DNA from: an uncultured Clostridia bacterium
Lineage (GTDB): Bacteria > Bacillota > Clostridia > Christensenellales > Borkfalkiaceae
Direction: 5' to 3'
Length of the DNA stretch: 64,000 nucleotides
Assembly: GCA_944368155.1 (NCBI GenBank)
Contig: CALVWW010000004.1
Coordinates: forward strand, 62,001-126,000
Positions 32,836-41,813 of this stretch are shown piece after piece. Position 1 is the stretch's first letter. Each line of letters begins with the position of its first letter. The notes under the pieces were generated by a model. That model was not told the DNA's origin. It worked only from the letters and a program-made list of their open reading frames with translations, and made no database searches. Made by a program: the position numbers and the translations under genes.

Positions 32836-33801
32836 ATGACGGAAATACGCGTGACTCCGTCCGACAATTTGCAGCAGATATTGGACAATCTTGCCTCCCC
32901 CGCCACCATATATTTAGGCGAGGGCGTCTACAGGCAGAAAATAAAGATTTCCCGCCCCGACGTGAAGATTGTGGGGGAGAAATGTGAAACAACTATAGTC
33001 ACATGGGACGATTATGCGCGCAAAACGCATGCCGACGGCATGCAGTACACCACTTTCCGCACATATACCGTGTGTGTGACGGGTGAAAATGTGAGGCTTG
33101 AAAACTTCACTATCGTAAATTCCAACAAGGACCCTAAACAGGCCGGGCAGTGCGTCGCCCTGTCTGTAAACGCCAAGACCTTTTCGGCGACGGGAATGAA
33201 GCTTGTTTCCATGCAGGACACGCTCTTTCTGGCGCCGTTCCCCGACGACCTTGTAGTGCGCTATGCAGGGATAACGGACGAGGGCTACTATGACGGATTT
33301 GTCCCGCGCGACGAACTGTTTATGGAAGGGAGCGCGCTGCATTATTTCAAAAACTGTGAAATATGCGGCACAGTAGACTTTATATTCGGCTGTTCGGAGG
33401 CATACTTTGAAAAATGCCGCCTCGTATCGCTATACGACGGCAGGGACGCGGCATATATAGCTGCGCCGGCGCACTCTTTGAAGCAGGAGCGGGGTTTCTG
33501 CTTTTACGACTGCGACCTGATAAGCCGCGGCGCGGCCGAAAACAGCGTCTGCCTTGCGCGGCCCTGGCGCGACTTCGGCATGAGCGTATTTATTAATTGC
33601 CGCGCCGGAAACCACATAGCTCCCGCGCTTTTCGACCGCTGGAATGATACCTACCGCTACAAAACCGCACGCTTTGCCTACGGAGGAATGACTTTTGCAC
33701 AGACCCCCGCGCCTGTAAGCTGGTGCCGGGAACTGACTGCAGACCAAGTAAGGGAGTATTCTATATTGTGCGCGCACGCGCGCGAGAAATTCGGGCTGTA
33801 G
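32836..33801 (+). CDS. CE8 family pectin methylesterase, cytosolic
   Basis: 321 residues. The beta-helix pectinesterase signatures are present: QDTLFLAPF (oxyanion Gln and first Asp region), GTVDFIFGCSEAYFEKC (catalytic Asp) and ARPWRDFGMSVF (substrate Arg/Trp). It removes methanol from methyl-esterified galacturonate. It has no signal peptide, so it demethylates imported oligomers before GH28 and GH105 act. AAGGAGG precedes the ATG. It is divergent from the importer operon and alone in its transcript, ended by a terminator. Confidence 0.92.
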   Translation: MTEIRVTPSDNLQQILDNLASPATIYLGEGVYRQKIKISRPDVKIVGEKCETTIVTWDDYARKTHADGMQYTTFRTYTVCVTGENVRLENFTIVNSNKDPKQAGQCVALSVNAKTFSATGMKLVSMQDTLFLAPFPDDLVVRYAGITDEGYYDGFVPRDELFMEGSALHYFKNCEICGTVDFIFGCSEAYFEKCRLVSLYDGRDAAYIAAPAHSLKQERGFCFYDCDLISRGAAENSVCLARPWRDFGMSVFINCRAGNHIAPALFDRWNDTYRYKTARFAYGGMTFAQTPAPVSWCRELTADQVREYSILCAHAREKFGL

Positions 33802-33849
33802 CCCCTCGCGATACCAAGCACATTATATACTACGACCAATACTACGACT

Positions 33850-33877
33850 AAAAGCCGCGCGAAACAGCGCGGCTTTT
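33850..33877 (+). terminator. Terminator of the CE8 gene
   Basis: AAAAGCCGCGC / GCGCGGCTTTT around a 5-6-nt loop, 48 bp past the stop. Between here and 34028 I see no gene, only short CATATATGCC-type motifs. Confidence 0.85.
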
Positions 33878-34028
33878 GTATTATCATATATATTTATGGA
33901 AACTTGCACCCGCGCGACGGACAACCGGCATATACTCCTTTACCGTTTCGGCGCACGCATTGATTTAACTCTGCGTTTCAGCGGCTGAAAAACTTCAATT
34001 GCCCCGCATATATGCCGCATTTAACGGC

Positions 34029-34067
34029 AAAAAAAGCGGCCCGCAGGTTGTTGCCTGCGGGCCGCTT
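34029..34067 (-). terminator. Terminator of the YitT gene
   Basis: AAGCGGCCCGCAGG / CCTGCGGGCCGCTT, 14 bp, with T7 on the minus strand. Confidence 0.85.
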
Positions 34068-34085
34068 ACATGCAATCATACAGCC

Positions 34086-35012
34086 TCAGAGCTCATCCGA
34101 ATCGGGAGAGATATAGCCCTCTCCGTAAATTTCCTTTGCCGAGGAGACAATCATGAACGCTTCCCTGTCCTCCTCACGGACAATATCCCTCAGACGGGGA
34201 TAGACGACGGGCTTAACCACGCATAAAAGCACCTTTTTGAGGTTGCCCGAATATGCGCCTTCAGCGTCGATAAACGTTGCGCCGGCGTCGAGTTCCTTCA
34301 GCACCCTCGTGCTTATGCGCCGTGCAGGCTCTTCGGCGGAGATGACAAAGACCATCTTTGCAGAATTGCCGCCGTAGAGCACCCAGTCGAACACAACAGT
34401 AAATACGACAATGGATATCACGGTATAGAAAAGCACTTCGAGAGTATTTTCACGATAGGCAAACACCGAGCATGCAACTATAATCAAATCGGTGACCATG
34501 GTTATTATGCCGGTGCTGACATGACGAAACTTTTTGCGCAGCACCTTGATGGGGATATCCGTGCCGCCCGAAGAGGATCCGCATCTGAAAATCAATCCCA
34601 TGCCGAGGCCGTATATGGCTCCGCCGGTGACGGCATTTATGAGAAAATTGCCTGTAAACGGCAACAATTCTTTGCCGTATGCCTCGGGTATCCAGTCGAA
34701 AAAGGCGCGCTCCAGCAGCCACATAAATAGCGACGACAGAGCGATAACATACAGCGTAGACAGGAAAAAATCACGCCCGAACACCTTCCAGCCCCATAAA
34801 AGCAGGGGAACATTGAGAATAAACGCCGTGATACCCGTGCTGAAATCTGACACTTCGTTTACTATGAGCGCTATACCGGTAACGCCTCCGCCGGCAAGGC
34901 CTCCCGCCTGAAGAAAGAGTATTACGCCGACGGCGTACATTACGCATCCAATTGTTATTAAAGAATAACGTTTTGCATAGTTTTTTAATAAAAGCTTTTT
35001 TTCTCTGTTCAT
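34086..35012 (-). CDS. YitT family (DUF161/DUF2179) membrane protein
   Basis: 308 residues. Five to six membrane segments (LITIGCVMYAVGVILFLQAGGLAGGGVTGIALIV, FGRDFFLSTLYVIALSSLFMWLL, GGAIYGLGMGLIFRCGSSSGGTDI, VSTGIITMVTDLIIVACSVF) precede the cytosolic DUF2179 domain (residues ~225-300). The glycine-rich GGGVTG and GSSSGGTD motifs are conserved in the family, whose transport function is not known. A consensus promoter ends 8 nt before the ATG with no Shine-Dalgarno site, so the message is nearly leaderless. It interrupts the sugar genes and has no evident link to pectin. Confidence 0.9.
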   Translation of the reverse strand: MNREKKLLLKNYAKRYSLITIGCVMYAVGVILFLQAGGLAGGGVTGIALIVNEVSDFSTGITAFILNVPLLLWGWKVFGRDFFLSTLYVIALSSLFMWLLERAFFDWIPEAYGKELLPFTGNFLINAVTGGAIYGLGMGLIFRCGSSSGGTDIPIKVLRKKFRHVSTGIITMVTDLIIVACSVFAYRENTLEVLFYTVISIVVFTVVFDWVLYGGNSAKMVFVISAEEPARRISTRVLKELDAGATFIDAEGAYSGNLKKVLLCVVKPVVYPRLRDIVREEDREAFMIVSSAKEIYGEGYISPDSDEL

Positions 35013-35020
35013 ACACCTAT

Positions 35021-35049
35021 ATTTTATATTTCATGCGGCATTTAGTCAA
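35021..35049 (-). promoter_or_regulatory. Promoter of yitT-like gene, near-leaderless
   Basis: On the minus strand TTGACT, a 17-nt spacer, TAAAAT, then only 8 nt to the ATG. Confidence 0.75.
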
Positions 35050-35228
35050 CCCCGTTTCGGCACATCGGCAAAATTTTTAGATTGCTCCGCGCATATCTCA
35101 CGGCGCGGCGCCCGCAAGGCGGCGGCATGTAATTACCCCGCATATATGCCGTAATTAACACAAAAATGTGCCCGCAGATTTTCTGCGGGCATACTGATTT
35201 TTTACCTTATTGTATCCCTCCATAACGA

Positions 35229-35283
35229 CCTCGGAGATGCGAGCAGAGCGAGGCGCGCGCGGAAATTTAAAAAATTGACGTGC
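35229..35283 (+). repeat. Element C fragment (copy 6)
   Basis: CTCGGAGATGCGAGCAGAGC ... GCGCGCGGAA matches the first ~45 bp of element C and then diverges. 35050-35228 holds a TGCCCGCAG/CTGCGGGCA hairpin (35169-35191) and a CATATATGCC motif, no gene. Confidence 0.6.
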
Positions 35284-35327
35284 ACAAGGCGATTTTAGTT
35301 CGCCGCTTACGCGCGTTCGCCTCGTGC

Positions 35328-35397
35328 CTCGTCGGTCGGCTCCGCGACGCCTCACGCTGATGCTCGTCGGTCGGCTCCGCGACGCCTCACGCTGATG
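35328..35397. repeat. Two tandem 35-bp direct repeats
   Basis: The unit starting CTCGTCGGTCGGCTCCGCGA occurs at 35328 and again at 35363 without change. It lies inside the repeat-rich gap upstream of yitT; a recent slip-strand duplication is the simplest reading. Confidence 0.85.
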
Positions 35398-35400
35398 CTC

Positions 35401-35606
35401 GGCATGTCGCGGTCTCTACGCGGCACACGAACAGCGGGTATCCGCTGTTCTATGAAAAGTGCCGCTCGTCCCAATTTGTCACGAAGCGCCGGAGGCGAAT
35501 TGCCGCGCTTATATATCCGCGGCCCTTAAAAATCGCGGCAAGAGGAACTTAGTTCCTCAAACTCACGAAAAATGCCGCACAGCGACCTGTGCGGCATTTT
35601 TGTGAA
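35401..35606 (-). repeat. Element B copy 4, doubling as uxaC terminator
   Basis: Read on the minus strand: hairpin TCACAAAAATGCCGCACAG/complement (35563-35605; T5 follows on the minus strand, so it can terminate uxaC), GAGGAAC-TAA-GTTCCTC (35542-35558), TTGCCGCG/CGCGGCAA (about 35500-35541), CGCC/GGCG (near 35487-35498) and AACAGCGG/CCGCTGTT (35430-35449). The order matches element B elsewhere, in reverse orientation. Confidence 0.75.
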
Positions 35607-35615
35607 CACGATCAA

Positions 35616-37034
35616 TTATTCATCGAAGCCGAAGTAAGAAGCGGCGTTATTGTAGCACACATCCTCAACTATCTTGCCCAGAACGTCGAGCTGGGAAGCA
35701 GGATACTGTCCGTTTTCCACAAGATTGCCGAGCATGTTGCACAGCAACCTTCTGTAGAGCTCGTGACGGGGATACGAGAGGAACGAGCGGCTGTCGGTGA
35801 GCATTCCGACAGACTGCGCTACAAGGCCCACCTGCATGAGCGTTTCAAGATTCTGCTTCATCCCGTCAATCTGGTCAAGGAACCACCATGCGGTGCCGAC
35901 CTGCACGCGGCCCTTTACGCCTTCCTTCTGGAAGCAGCCGGCAAGTACGGTTAAAGCATAGTTGTCGCGGGGGTTGAGGCAGTAGAGAATGGTCTTGGGC
36001 AGAGCATCCTGAATATCGAGCGCGCCGAGGAGTGCGGAAAGCTTTTCCATATATACGGCATCCTCTATGGCGTCGAAACCTGTGTCGGGGCCAATCTTTT
36101 CAAGCATGCTCTTGGAGTTATTTCTAAGCGCGCCTATGTGGTACTGCTGTACCCAGCCGTGCTTGGCATACTGTTTGCCGAGGAAGAGAAGGATATAGCC
36201 TTTGTATTTGTCCTGCTCCTCTTCAGAGACGGGTTCATTCTTCATACCCTTTAAGAATACGGCATTGGCCTCTTCATAAGTTGCGGGCGCATAGTGAACT
36301 ACGTCGAGAGCATGGTCGGATACGCGCGAACCCATTTCATGGAAGAAATCAATTCTGTCTGCAAGCGCGTTGCACAAATCTTCGAGGGTAGCTATGGGCT
36401 TGCCCCAGACGCCCGCCAGCTGATTTACCCATGATGCGAACCACGAAAGCTCTACATTTATGGCCTTGTCGGGACGGAACGCAGGGCGGACCTTAACTTT
36501 TAAGGTCTTGTCCTCCGCCATCTTCTTGTGCCACTCGAGGCTGTCGACAGGGTCGTCGGTCGTGCACACCGTTTTAACGTTGAACTTATACATCATCTCG
36601 CGCGCGGTGAGCGTTTCAAGCTTTTCGTTGGCCTCTTTCCATATCTTTTCGGCGTTCTCGGGACAGATGACGTCCTTTATGCCGAAATAGCGCTGCATCT
36701 CGAGGTGGGACCAGAGATAAAGAGGATTGCCAACAAAATAAGGCATGGACTCGACAAACTGCATATATTTCTTGTAATCGTCGTCGGGGCCGGAGATAGA
36801 ATCTTCTTCATATCCCCTTGCACGGAGGGCGCGCCACTTGTAGTGGTCGCCGAATCTGTCGCCTGCGCCCAGCCATACTTCTGTGAGATTGCGGAACTTT
36901 TTATCCTCGTAAATCTCCTTCGGAGGGAGATGGCAATGATAGTCGATTATGGGCATGTCTTCCGCATGCTCGTGATACAGCTTTCTGGCCGTTTCTGTTT
37001 CCAGCAGAAAATCTTTATCCATAAAATCTTTCAT
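35616..37034 (-). CDS. uxaC: Glucuronate/galacturonate isomerase
   Basis: 472 residues, the normal length. The metal-binding IDYHCHLPP motif at residues ~30-38, LTEVWLGAGDRFGDHYKWRALRARG and the C-terminal TDSRSFLSYPRHELYRRLL are UxaC signatures. It converts D-galacturonate to D-tagaturonate, the first intracellular step of galacturonate breakdown. Its ATG overlaps the uxaA stop by 1 nt, completing a tight uxaB-uxaA-uxaC operon. A strong hairpin with T5 follows. Confidence 0.97.
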   Translation of the reverse strand: MKDFMDKDFLLETETARKLYHEHAEDMPIIDYHCHLPPKEIYEDKKFRNLTEVWLGAGDRFGDHYKWRALRARGYEEDSISGPDDDYKKYMQFVESMPYFVGNPLYLWSHLEMQRYFGIKDVICPENAEKIWKEANEKLETLTAREMMYKFNVKTVCTTDDPVDSLEWHKKMAEDKTLKVKVRPAFRPDKAINVELSWFASWVNQLAGVWGKPIATLEDLCNALADRIDFFHEMGSRVSDHALDVVHYAPATYEEANAVFLKGMKNEPVSEEEQDKYKGYILLFLGKQYAKHGWVQQYHIGALRNNSKSMLEKIGPDTGFDAIEDAVYMEKLSALLGALDIQDALPKTILYCLNPRDNYALTVLAGCFQKEGVKGRVQVGTAWWFLDQIDGMKQNLETLMQVGLVAQSVGMLTDSRSFLSYPRHELYRRLLCNMLGNLVENGQYPASQLDVLGKIVEDVCYNNAASYFGFDE

Positions 37035-38506
37035 TATAAAGTAACTCCTGTTTTGAAAATAGCAAGTTCGCGAGTGTTGTTGATTTCATTTTTAGCGGGC
37101 TTGCCGTTTACCGTATCGACAACTAGGTCGATGAGCTTTTCAAGCTGTGTATCGAAGTCGGTATCGAGCACAGCGCCTGCATTGAAGTCAATCCAGTTGG
37201 ACTTTTTGGCCGCAAGCTCGTTGTTGGTCGCAATTTTTAATGTGGGAACAAAGCCGCCGAAGGGCGTGCCGCGGCCCGTCGTGAAGAGCACGAGATGGCA
37301 GCCCGCCGCGCCGAGATTTGTTACGGCAACCATGTCGTTGCCGGGACCGTTGAGAAGGTTGAGACCTTTTGCCGTAACATAGCCGTCGTCGAATACGACA
37401 TCCTGCACGGCGGAAGAGCCGGACTTCTGTGTGCAGCCCAAAGATTTATCCTCAAGCGTGGTTATTCCTCCCGCTTTGTTGCCCGGCGAAGGATTTTCGT
37501 AAACCACCTGACCGTTGCGCCTGAAGTAATCTTTGAAGTCGTTGATAAGCTTTACAACCTTTTCGAACGTCTCTTCGTCCTTGGCTCTGTTCATGAGCTT
37601 CTGCTCTGCACCGAACATTTCGGGAACTTCGGTGAGTACCGTAGTGCCGCCGCAGGCCACTATATAGTCGGAGAAGAGTCCGACAAGCGGATTGGCGGTG
37701 ATGCCGGAAAGGCCGTCGGAGCCGCCGCACTTTAAGCCGACTTTGAGGCAGGACATATCCTTTTCCACCCTCTTATCGTTCTTTATGACGTCGGCAATGC
37801 TCTTTACCAGAGCGACGCCCGCGGCAATCTCATCCTCCTCATCCTGGCAGATAAGGAATTTTATGCGGTCTTCGTCCACGGGACCGAGCCCCTCTTTGAA
37901 GGGACCCATCTGGTTGTTTTCACAGCCGAGACCTATCACCAGCACGCCGCCAGCATTGGGATGACGCACCATCTTCTGCAGTATGAGCTTGGTCCTCTCG
38001 TGGTCGTCGCCGAGCTGCGAGCAACCGTAGGGGTGCGTGAACACATAGATTCCGTCGAACCCCTCAACTCCGTACTGCTCTTTGAAGGTATCGGCAATGA
38101 GCTTTGCCTGGCCGTTTACGCAGCCTACGGTGGGAATTATCCACAGTTCATTGCGTATGCCGACATTTCCGTCTGCCCTCTCGTAGACGTTTATCTTGCG
38201 GGGTGTCACCTTTTTTACGGGGCATTCCGTTTTGTTATACGTATATTCGAGGTTCTCCGAAAGGTTGGTATGGACATTGTGCGTGTGCACATGGCAACCT
38301 GCGGGGATATCGGCGGTGGCATAGGCTATGCTCGAGCCGTATTTGATTATTTCTTCGCCCTTTTTTATGTCGCGCAAGGCAAACTTGTGCCCCTTCGTTA
38401 TGTCTTCTGCGAGGGTAACACCTTCGTGCACTTCACCCTTCTTCAAATCGCGGAGCGCAACGGCGACATTATCGAGCTTGTTGATTATAATAGTAGATTT
38501 AGCCAT
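37034..38506 (-). CDS. uxaA: Altronate dehydratase
   Basis: 490 residues: the N-terminal SAF-like domain (LDNVAVALRDLKKGEVHEGVTLAEDI, HVHTHNVHTNL) joined to the C-terminal catalytic domain (RADGNVGIRNELWIIPTVGCVNGQAKL, GLKCGGSDGLSGITANPLVG, FTTGRGTPFGGFVPTLKIATN). It dehydrates D-altronate to 2-keto-3-deoxygluconate using Fe2+. The start overlaps the end of uxaB by 8 nt and the stop overlaps uxaC by 1 nt, so all three are coupled. Confidence 0.97.
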   Translation of the reverse strand: MAKSTIIINKLDNVAVALRDLKKGEVHEGVTLAEDITKGHKFALRDIKKGEEIIKYGSSIAYATADIPAGCHVHTHNVHTNLSENLEYTYNKTECPVKKVTPRKINVYERADGNVGIRNELWIIPTVGCVNGQAKLIADTFKEQYGVEGFDGIYVFTHPYGCSQLGDDHERTKLILQKMVRHPNAGGVLVIGLGCENNQMGPFKEGLGPVDEDRIKFLICQDEEDEIAAGVALVKSIADVIKNDKRVEKDMSCLKVGLKCGGSDGLSGITANPLVGLFSDYIVACGGTTVLTEVPEMFGAEQKLMNRAKDEETFEKVVKLINDFKDYFRRNGQVVYENPSPGNKAGGITTLEDKSLGCTQKSGSSAVQDVVFDDGYVTAKGLNLLNGPGNDMVAVTNLGAAGCHLVLFTTGRGTPFGGFVPTLKIATNNELAAKKSNWIDFNAGAVLDTDFDTQLEKLIDLVVDTVNGKPAKNEINNTRELAIFKTGVTL

Positions 38507-39947
38507 TTACAAACCTTTCTACGGCGTCTCTCATGCCGTTCTTATCCATGTCTTCAAGGCGGCTTGCAACCTTTGCGGCGATGTCGGGATGAATGGTGTT
38601 CATATCCATATCCCACGCCTCGTCCCATGCAAGCACTTTCTTTGCCATTGCGAGGTAGTCGCCGTCGAATTCAGCCCAGAGCCTGTGCCAGAATGCAAGA
38701 TAGTTGGGGTCGTCTTTGAGAGCAATCTCCTGCTCGCCCCTCTTGCCCTTGTGGAACTCAATTATAGCCGCGAACGAGAATATGAGGTGCTCGGGAAGTT
38801 TTCCGAAGATGCGAACATAGTCCAAAAGGGTGGGAAGAAGCCTCGTCTTGAACTTAGTTGTGGAGTTGAGCGCGATAGACATGAGCTCATGCCTGATGAA
38901 GGGGTTCTGATAGCGCTCGATAACGCTGTTGGCAAACGCCGTCATCTGGTCCTGAGGCAAATCTATCGTGGGATTAACTTCCTCGAAGATAAAGTCGCGC
39001 ACATATTTCCCTATCGTAGGGTCGGCCATGGATTCGCCCACGGTGTCTATTCCGCAGAGGTAGGAAACAGGAACGAGAGCGGTATGCGAACCGTTCAGAA
39101 TCTTTACCTTGCGCTGCTTATAAGGCTTTATATCGTCGGCAAAAATAACATTGAGGCCCGTGGAATCGGCGGGAAGCACCTTCTGAACGAAAGGTTCCTT
39201 TTTTAATACCCAGAGATGGAATATTTCGCCCTTTACCACATTGTTGTCGATATAGCCCGTCTCCTCCTGAATGGCGGAAATTTCCGCCTTGGGATAACCG
39301 GGAACGATTCGGTCGACAAGCGTTGAAGTAAAGTGGTTTGCCGTCTGCATCCACTCTATGAACTTTTCGTCCATATTGTTTACTTTGGCAAGCTCGGTAA
39401 GCACTCTGTAAAGTTCGTCGCCGTTGTTATCGATAAGCTCGCAGGGAACGATGGCAAGGCCCTTGCTGCTGTCGCCGCCGAATTTATCGTACCTGCGCTT
39501 TAAGAGGGCAAGAAGCTTGCCGGGGAAGGACTTGGGGCACACGGTGAAATCGGTATCGGTCGTGTCGAGCGCGATGCCGGCCTCGGTCGTGTTGGATATT
39601 ATTATCTGAAGGTCCTCACTCTCAGCATAGCGAAGGAATTTTTCATAATCGGTGAAGGGATTGACGCAGTCGCCGATTACATCGATTATCTCGCTCTTTT
39701 TTACTCTCTCGCCCTTATCGATACCCTCAAGGCGCACGGTGTAGAGTCCGTCCTGAACTGCGAGCTCTTTTACCCTGCCCAAAGGCATGGGCTGCACGAC
39801 AACCACATTGGCGTCGATTGCGCCCTTATCGTTGAGGTCCTGCAGTATCCATTCGACAAATGCGCGCAGGAAATTGCCTTCGCCGAACTGCATAATCTTA
39901 ATCTTTCTTTCGGGCTTGCTGTGAATTTTTTTGCTAAGCTGTTCCAT
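38499..39947 (-). CDS. uxaB: Tagaturonate reductase
   Basis: 482 residues from the ATG at 39947 (EQLSKKIHSKPERKIKIMQFGEGNFLRAFVEWI), preceded by GAGGTG; a longer frame upstream lacks conservation. The Rossmann GEGNFLRAFV motif binds NAD; the polyol dehydrogenase active site is KVKILNGSHTALVP with the usual Lys, Asn and His. It reduces D-tagaturonate to D-altronate. First in the uxaBAC operon. No clear sigma-A promoter is seen within 60 bp above. Confidence 0.95.
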   Translation of the reverse strand: MEQLSKKIHSKPERKIKIMQFGEGNFLRAFVEWILQDLNDKGAIDANVVVVQPMPLGRVKELAVQDGLYTVRLEGIDKGERVKKSEIIDVIGDCVNPFTDYEKFLRYAESEDLQIIISNTTEAGIALDTTDTDFTVCPKSFPGKLLALLKRRYDKFGGDSSKGLAIVPCELIDNNGDELYRVLTELAKVNNMDEKFIEWMQTANHFTSTLVDRIVPGYPKAEISAIQEETGYIDNNVVKGEIFHLWVLKKEPFVQKVLPADSTGLNVIFADDIKPYKQRKVKILNGSHTALVPVSYLCGIDTVGESMADPTIGKYVRDFIFEEVNPTIDLPQDQMTAFANSVIERYQNPFIRHELMSIALNSTTKFKTRLLPTLLDYVRIFGKLPEHLIFSFAAIIEFHKGKRGEQEIALKDDPNYLAFWHRLWAEFDGDYLAMAKKVLAWDEAWDMDMNTIHPDIAAKVASRLEDMDKNGMRDAVERFVNG

Positions 39948-40110
39948 ATATTTAAAGCACCTCAAAAAATGTTTTATATCTAAAGTAGTATTTGCGCTTA
40001 TTGTTGTTTTTTGCGGCATGAACAGAGGAAGTCAGCGCGGTGGCCCGCGCGTTAAGGCTTACTCTGCGGCTCATAAAAATCTACGCATTGAAAATTTCAG
40101 AAATACTCAT

Positions 40111-40216
40111 GCCGAAAAAGCGCAAGGCGGAATTTACTTTCGCCGTTAAGCGCTTTTACGACCTTTTATCTCCCTCACGGAAAAAGATTTTGCCGCAGGC
40201 AAAAGATTTTTCGTGA
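40111..40216 (-). repeat. Element A copy 2 (reverse orientation)
   Basis: Minus-strand order: hairpin TCACGAAAAATCTTTTGCC/GGCAAAATCTTTTTCCGTGA (40175-40216), then the two-tier stem inside GTCG/CGGC with outer arms AAAGCGC/GCGCTTT and inner GGCG/CGCC (40111-40162). It lies 3 bp from the stop of the second ABC ATPase gene. 39948-40110 contains no gene. Confidence 0.8.
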
Positions 40217-40218
40217 AC

Positions 40219-41334
40219 TCAATGGCGTACTATATCGCTTTCAACCGCAAGTTCGGTCTCCTTATCGTACAGATAAGCAGCCTTGAAGGGCACTACGAAA
40301 TCGCACTCTGCGCCCCTTGCAGGAGTATCGTGAGGGTTGACCTTGAGAATGGTGTTTTTACCGTCTACCGTAGCATATACGTTGGTAACGTCGCCGAGAA
40401 GTTCGGTGAGCTCTACGGTTGAGGTGAAGGTATACCCTTCGGGCGCCTTTTCACCCTCCTTCACAAGTTCAATGCCCTCGGGTCTGAACGCAAACACAAC
40501 TTCCTTACCCTCGAGAGATTCAACGTCTTTGACTATGGGAGCTATGTCGAGAGCATTCTCATCATCTCCTTCGATAACAAGCTTGCCGTTTTCAACCTTG
40601 CCGTTGAGGAAGTTCATGGGAGGCTCGCCTATGAAACCTGCAACAAAGAGGTTGCGGGGATAGAAATAAAGTTCGAAAGGCGTGCCCACCTGCTGAACCA
40701 CGCCGAGCTTCATAACGACTATCCTGTCGGACATGGTCATAGCTTCGGTCTGGTCATGGGTAACGTAAATAGTGGTCGCTCCGATGCCGCGGTGAATCTG
40801 CTTGATTTCCGAACGCATGGTAACGCGCTGCTTTGCGTCGAGGTTGGAGAGAGGCTCGTCCATAAGGAAGATATTAACCTTTCTTATAAGCGCACGGCCT
40901 ACCGCAACACGCTGCTGCTGACCGCCGGAGAGCTGACGGGGGAACCTTTCGAGATAGTCGGTAAGACCGAGAATCTTTGCGGTTGCCTGAACCTTTTCCT
41001 CGATTATGTCGGCGTCGATACCCTCGAGCATGAGGCCGAAAGCAAGGTTTTCATACACAGTAAGATGAGGATAGAGCGCGTACGACTGGAATACCATCGC
41101 TATGCCTCTCTCCTTGGAGGTCATCTGATTGGCAAGCTTGCCGTCTATGTAGAACTCACCGGAGGAGATTTCCTCAAGGCCGGCAATCATACGAAGAGTT
41201 GTCGACTTACCGCAACCGGATGAACCTACGAGGCAGATGAATTCGCCGTCGTTGATTTCAAGGTTGAAGTCGTGTACGGCGTGGAAGCCGTTCGGATAAA
41301 CTTTGTTTACGTCTTTTAAGATAAGATGTGACAT
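40219..41334 (-). CDS. ABC transporter ATP-binding protein, MsmK/UgpC type (second copy)
   Basis: 371 residues. Walker A GSSGCGKST, signature LSGGQQQRVAVGRAL, Walker B IFLMDEPLSNLD, YVTHDQTEAMTMSDRI, then a C-terminal MalK-like TOBE region. It resembles the ATPase at 24215 but is clearly a separate gene with a different C-terminus. No permease or binding protein adjoins it. MsmK-type ATPases often serve several importers, so this may be the general one and the other the pectin-specific one. Only AAAAA-rich sequence precedes the ATG, so the ribosome site is weak. Confidence 0.93.
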   Translation of the reverse strand: MSHLILKDVNKVYPNGFHAVHDFNLEINDGEFICLVGSSGCGKSTTLRMIAGLEEISSGEFYIDGKLANQMTSKERGIAMVFQSYALYPHLTVYENLAFGLMLEGIDADIIEEKVQATAKILGLTDYLERFPRQLSGGQQQRVAVGRALIRKVNIFLMDEPLSNLDAKQRVTMRSEIKQIHRGIGATTIYVTHDQTEAMTMSDRIVVMKLGVVQQVGTPFELYFYPRNLFVAGFIGEPPMNFLNGKVENGKLVIEGDDENALDIAPIVKDVESLEGKEVVFAFRPEGIELVKEGEKAPEGYTFTSTVELTELLGDVTNVYATVDGKNTILKVNPHDTPARGAECDFVVPFKAAYLYDKETELAVESDIVRH

Positions 41335-41362
41335 TTTTTTATTTTCCCCTATATATTAAAGT

Positions 41363-41465
41363 TCACGCAAATCTTTTTGCTTCGCAAAAATCTTTGCCGT
41401 GAGGTTTTATTTTGTCGAGGAAGTACTTAACGGCTGAACTAAATTCAGCCTTGTACTTCCTCGGC
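41363..41465 (+). repeat. Element A copy 3
   Basis: Hairpin TCACGCAAATCTTTTTGC/GCAAAAATCTTTGCCGTGA (41363-41402), then GTCGAGGAAGTAC/GTACTTCCTCGGC (outer) and GGCTGAA/TTCAGCC (inner) at 41414-41465. All stems are intact, with bases different from other copies. Confidence 0.85.
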
Positions 41466-41493
41466 ATTACTGATTTAGAAATGAGCGACCTAT

Positions 41494-41580
41494 ATAAATG
41501 CCGCCATTCACTTCCGGTGAGCTCGCTTTCGCGACAAATTGGGTCGCGCTTATCGGCGAACTAAATTCGCCTTGCGCACG
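41494..41580 (+). repeat. Element B copy 5 (5'-truncated)
   Basis: Starts at AATGCCGCCATTCACTTCC, the second half of hairpin 3, then TCAC-TTCC-GGTGA, GCGACAAATTGGGTCGCGC and hairpin 6 as GGCGAA-CTAAA-TTCGCC (41555-41571). In copies 1-3 hairpin 6 is GGCGGG-AAA-CCCGCC. Confidence 0.75.
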
Positions 41581-41627
41581 ATTTATTTAGAATAAATTCT
41601 GACCTTGTTAAAAGTTCATCAACCCTT

Positions 41628-41806
41628 GGAGATACGAGCAGTACGATGCGTGCAGAAGTCGTGAACCCGCCCCATAATGGTCTCGGAGATGCGAGCAAGA
41701 CAAGGAAGGCGAGCATTTGCGACGGGGAGCGTACACTGACGTACGTGACCCGAGAAAAGCGGAGCCTGACACAGTATTGCGAAGCATATACGAGGCCAAG
41801 CGGACT
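41628..41806 (+). repeat. Element C copy 3, one fragment plus one full unit
   Basis: 41628-41662 is a fragment ending GCAGAAGTCGTGAA; 41682-41806 is a full unit with the hairpin CGTAC (41730-41734) / GTACG (41741-41745). It ends 8 bp from the kduI stop. Confidence 0.8.
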
Positions 41807-41813
41807 AAATTAC

